A stretch of DNA of 64,000 bases. It comes from Leishmania infantum JPCM5 (lineage: Eukaryota; Euglenozoa; Kinetoplastea; Trypanosomatida; Trypanosomatidae). The stretch covers positions 129,001-193,000 of the forward strand of contig NC_009402.2 of the NCBI RefSeq assembly GCF_000002875.2, read 5' to 3'. Below the pieces are notes generated by a model, which was given only the letters and a program-made list of their open reading frames with translations, made no database searches and had not been told where the DNA came from. This document shows, one piece after another, positions 61,540 through 64,000 of this stretch; the first letter of the stretch is position 1, and each line of letters starts with the position of its first letter. The translations under genes and the position numbers were made by a program.

Positions 61540-63402
61540 TCAGCACCAGTACCGGATGGTGCAGTCGCTACTACCGCTGACAAGGAAGTGATTGCTCGCG
61601 AGGTCGAACGTCACGCTCTGCACCGGGCCCTCGTGGCCCATCAGCTCTGTCACCACTGCCTCCTCCACATCGATAATCTTGATGGTACCGTCGTCGCTGG
61701 CGACCGCGACGTTGTGGCCGATGCCGTCTACCACGACGCAGTTGGCCGGCTGCGGTCCGCATTCGACGCGGAGAAGCTGTGCCATGCGACGGGCATCCCA
61801 GAGAGTGACGGCGCCTTGGGTGTCGCACGAAGCGAAGAGTGAGCTCCCCACCGGCCCGGCCGCCACGGACAACACGGCGGCACGATGGCCAGTGAAGGAC
61901 TGGACCTTGGTGCCTTGGCGGGCGTCCCAGACGGCAACGCACTTATCGGCGCTGCCTGTGAGCAGCAGGTTCGTACAAGGCAGCCAACTGACGGTGTTCA
62001 CCGCATCCTGGTGCCCTCGCAGTGTTTGCCGGCACACGCCCCGCTCCACGTCCCACACACGCGCCGTCTTGTCCAGCGCCGCGCTCGCCAGCAGTACGCC
62101 GGTGTCCTGGAACTCGAGGTCCCAGACACCGTCGGTGTGGGCGCTAAGGGTGGCGGCGCAGCGGCTAGTTGCAAAGTCCCAGAGTTTGACCGTCTTGTCG
62201 CCAGAGCCGGTGGCGAGCATTGTGCCACGCGGGTGCACGCCAACGCACGAGATCCAGTTGCTGTGCCCCTGGCCAGACACAATGGCGTCGCCAGTGGGCA
62301 GCGTCGAGAGGCGCCAGCTGCCGTCGTCGCTGCCACTCGCCACGACCGGCTTGAAGGGGTGCAGCGCGACACTCGTGACCGCCATCGTGTGAGCCTGAAA
62401 GAACGACTGCTCCACCCACTCCGTAGCCGGGGACTCAGAGGACGCGAAGCTCGGCTGTCCTTCAACAGCGTTGCCTGAAAAAGACTTTGCAGCAGTCGAC
62501 CCTGGAGGGTGTGGGCGATCATCAGGGGGCCACACAAACCCGTCCGCCTCCGCATCGACAGCCTTTGTGCTCGCCGGAGACGGCGACGACGCAAGTCCTC
62601 GATGCGCGGCCGCGTTCGACTTGCCGCTCGCGTGCGACGACTTCCAGGCACCAGCGCGCTGGGTCGCAGCCGGGGGCTTGGGTCCCGTTGCGGCGCCCTC
62701 AGATGCCTGCTGCTGCTGTCCTTCCAGCTCCGCCACCCTCGTCTCGAGCTGCTCTTTTTCTCTGCGCAGCTTGTCGCGCTCGATCGTCAAGAGCGACTTT
62801 GCCTTCAGCAGCTGCTCGCAGCGAATACGTGACTCCGTCAATGTCGGGTTCACCAGCTCGGCGTGTTGGCCTGCCTGCTTCAGCAGTCGACTGAGGCGCG
62901 CGTTCTCCTGCACTACACGCTGGTGGCTTGTGCGATGATACTCACGGTCCTTCTTCGCCTGCGTCCACTGCTGTGTGACGCGCGTGTTTAGCTCCGCGTG
63001 CTGGCGCAGCTCGCGCTCCAGCAGCTCGATGCGGTTTTGCAGCACCATCGTCTCGCGGTAGTTATCCGGCACCATTGGATTTGAAGGCGCGACGTTGACG
63101 GTGCCGGTGCCGCCGCCAGCCTTGCCATACCACTCACTCTCAAAGGCTTGCAGGGTGCGCGTCATGCCATTACGGTGGAGGAAGTTGCGAACAAAGTCAT
63201 CCATCACCTCTGGCACCCGCAGCAGCTGCGCTGTGGGCGGTGGAGGGACATCAAGCTGCTTCTGCACCTGGACGGAGCGCCGGAGGGTGTCCAGGTCCAT
63301 GTCTTCAGCGTTTTGCATGGCTTCCATCGGGCTTGCGCCGGGGCTGGAGAACGGGCGCCCACCCGCTTCCGTGACGAAGTCGGTTGAGGTTGTGCGGCTC
63401 AT
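61540..63402 (-). CDS. PF20: Axonemal central-pair WD40 protein PF20/SPAG16
   Basis: A component of the central-pair apparatus of motile flagella (Chlamydomonas PF20, mammalian SPAG16), needed for normal flagellar beating in the organisms tested. The 620-residue product from ATG 63402 begins MSRTTSTDF. It has the family's N-terminal PEVMDDFVRNFLHRNGMTRTLQAFESEWY segment (about 69-97), then a long coiled coil (about 115-235, with LLERELRQHAELNTR and LRREKEQLETRVAELE), a Ser/Ala/Pro linker, and seven WD repeats in the last 290 residues. Repeat ends seen include VKLWD, ARVWD, VAVWD, VTLWD, IKIID and IRYWC. The length matches PF20 (606) and SPAG16L (631). A TTG at 63435 is in frame upstream but lies in the probable leader. 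The gene fits a flagellated protist. Confidence 0.93.
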   Translation of the reverse strand: MSRTTSTDFVTEAGGRPFSSPGASPMEAMQNAEDMDLDTLRRSVQVQKQLDVPPPPTAQLLRVPEVMDDFVRNFLHRNGMTRTLQAFESEWYGKAGGGTGTVNVAPSNPMVPDNYRETMVLQNRIELLERELRQHAELNTRVTQQWTQAKKDREYHRTSHQRVVQENARLSRLLKQAGQHAELVNPTLTESRIRCEQLLKAKSLLTIERDKLRREKEQLETRVAELEGQQQQASEGAATGPKPPAATQRAGAWKSSHASGKSNAAAHRGLASSPSPASTKAVDAEADGFVWPPDDRPHPPGSTAAKSFSGNAVEGQPSFASSESPATEWVEQSFFQAHTMAVTSVALHPFKPVVASGSDDGSWRLSTLPTGDAIVSGQGHSNWISCVGVHPRGTMLATGSGDKTVKLWDFATSRCAATLSAHTDGVWDLEFQDTGVLLASAALDKTARVWDVERGVCRQTLRGHQDAVNTVSWLPCTNLLLTGSADKCVAVWDARQGTKVQSFTGHRAAVLSVAAGPVGSSLFASCDTQGAVTLWDARRMAQLLRVECGPQPANCVVVDGIGHNVAVASDDGTIKIIDVEEAVVTELMGHEGPVQSVTFDLASNHFLVSGSSDCTIRYWC

Positions 63403-64000
63403 ATATGCGACCTCGTGATCGTTCGGCTTTAGCAAGGGCCGCTAGAGCGAGAGAAGGGGAGGGAAAGCTAATGCCTCGGCGGGGGCGTATGCCACCCTCT
63501 ATGGATGAGCGCGCCTGCGCGTCTGTGGGAAAGGGGAAGGGAGGAGGGAGGGGGTAAGAGAAGCAGTGTGGAACGTACGCCACCCTCGACAATGACGATA
63601 CGGCCCTTCACGTTCCCGTGTTCGCACTGTCAAGGCACGCATGCGCGTGAGTGAGAATGGAGAGGCAGGGGCAGATAGCAAGAGGGAGAGACGAGAGTAA
63701 CGAGAGTAACGAGAGAAACAAAAAAAAGGGACGAGCAGGTGCGGTAGAGAATGAGAGAAAGGGGAAGTGAGCACCTATCAGATGCAGTGCGCCGATGTCC
63801 CGGTCTGCCCACTACAACCACCGCAACCCCTCGCCTTCCCACCCAACAGCCAAGGCAAAAAAATTAGAAAGGGAAAGGGATAGAACGCGTCACAGACATT
63901 CGTGACGTCAAGACAAGTCAGCCCGCCCTTTGAGGGGAAGGGGTGGTCTTTGCATATGTGTGTGTGTGTGTGTGTTGGTAAGTCCGATGTGCAAGACGAT
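63403..64000. other. Spacer at right edge, 5' flank of PF20
   Basis: It contains the PF20 acceptor, a (GAGAGTAAC)-like short repeat near 63691-63715, an A8 run near 63719-63727 and a GT repeat at about 63957-63975. The right part would be the 3' UTR of a gene beyond the window. Confidence 0.55.
63442..63468 (-). promoter_or_regulatory. Predicted polypyrimidine tract and spliced-leader acceptor for PF20
   Basis: The minus-strand sequence CTTTCCCTCCCCTTCTCTCG (opposite 63449-63468) runs into CTCTAG with AG at 63443-63442, about 40 nt before the ATG at 63402. This excludes the in-frame TTG as the start only weakly, but it fits the ATG well. Confidence 0.5.

Overview
The window looks like a piece of a Leishmania (or closely related trypanosomatid) chromosome. 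It is GC-rich, and all 20 genes I support are intronless and lie on the minus strand, as in a single polycistronic transcription unit. The genes are separated by long spacers full of dinucleotide repeats and purine/pyrimidine tracts, which on the minus strand give the polypyrimidine-plus-AG layout of spliced-leader acceptor sites. SIDER-like degenerate retroposon copies sit in the spacers. From memory (not checked here), LPG5B and the serine carboxypeptidase gene CBP1 are near neighbours on L. major chromosome 18, which fits the order seen at 38.7-57.9 kb. No strand switch, tRNA, rRNA or CRISPR was seen, so transcription runs from high to low coordinates.

Layout, left to right. 0.6-13.6 kb: a kinetoplastid protein of unknown function, dephospho-CoA kinase, a G3BP-like NTF2+RRM protein, a small Cys-rich protein, a two-unit treble-clef zinc protein and a membrane-anchored J-protein. 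15.3-24.0 kb: a FAM221 protein with an added zinc ribbon, the F1-ATPase assembly chaperone ATP12, the GPI-transamidase catalytic subunit GPI8, and a TTLL9-like tubulin ligase. 24.8-36.1 kb: an exportin-7-like karyopherin and a 1746-residue low-complexity protein. 38.7-45.6 kb: a nucleotide-sugar transporter (probably LPG5B) and two small, probably mitochondrial proteins. 45.6-51.2 kb: a 5.6-kb gene-free region with a truncated SIDER-like copy and a 965-bp tandem repeat (about 2.3 copies with no difference seen). 51.2-63.4 kb: two tandem PAP2 lipid phosphate phosphatases, serine carboxypeptidase CBP1, tubulin cofactor B and the central-pair protein PF20/SPAG16.

Functional themes, with no operon logic implied because trypanosomatid units mix unrelated genes: surface glycoconjugate synthesis (GPI8, nucleotide-sugar transporter), flagellum and microtubules (FAM221, TTLL9-like, TBCB, PF20), and mitochondrial biogenesis (ATP12, J-protein, several presequence-bearing small proteins). 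Starts were chosen by true ATG codons and, where possible, by the position of the nearest polypyrimidine tract and AG. The most interesting non-coding structures are the 965-bp tandem array and a pair of nearly identical SIDER-like copies in inverted orientation about 15 kb apart.
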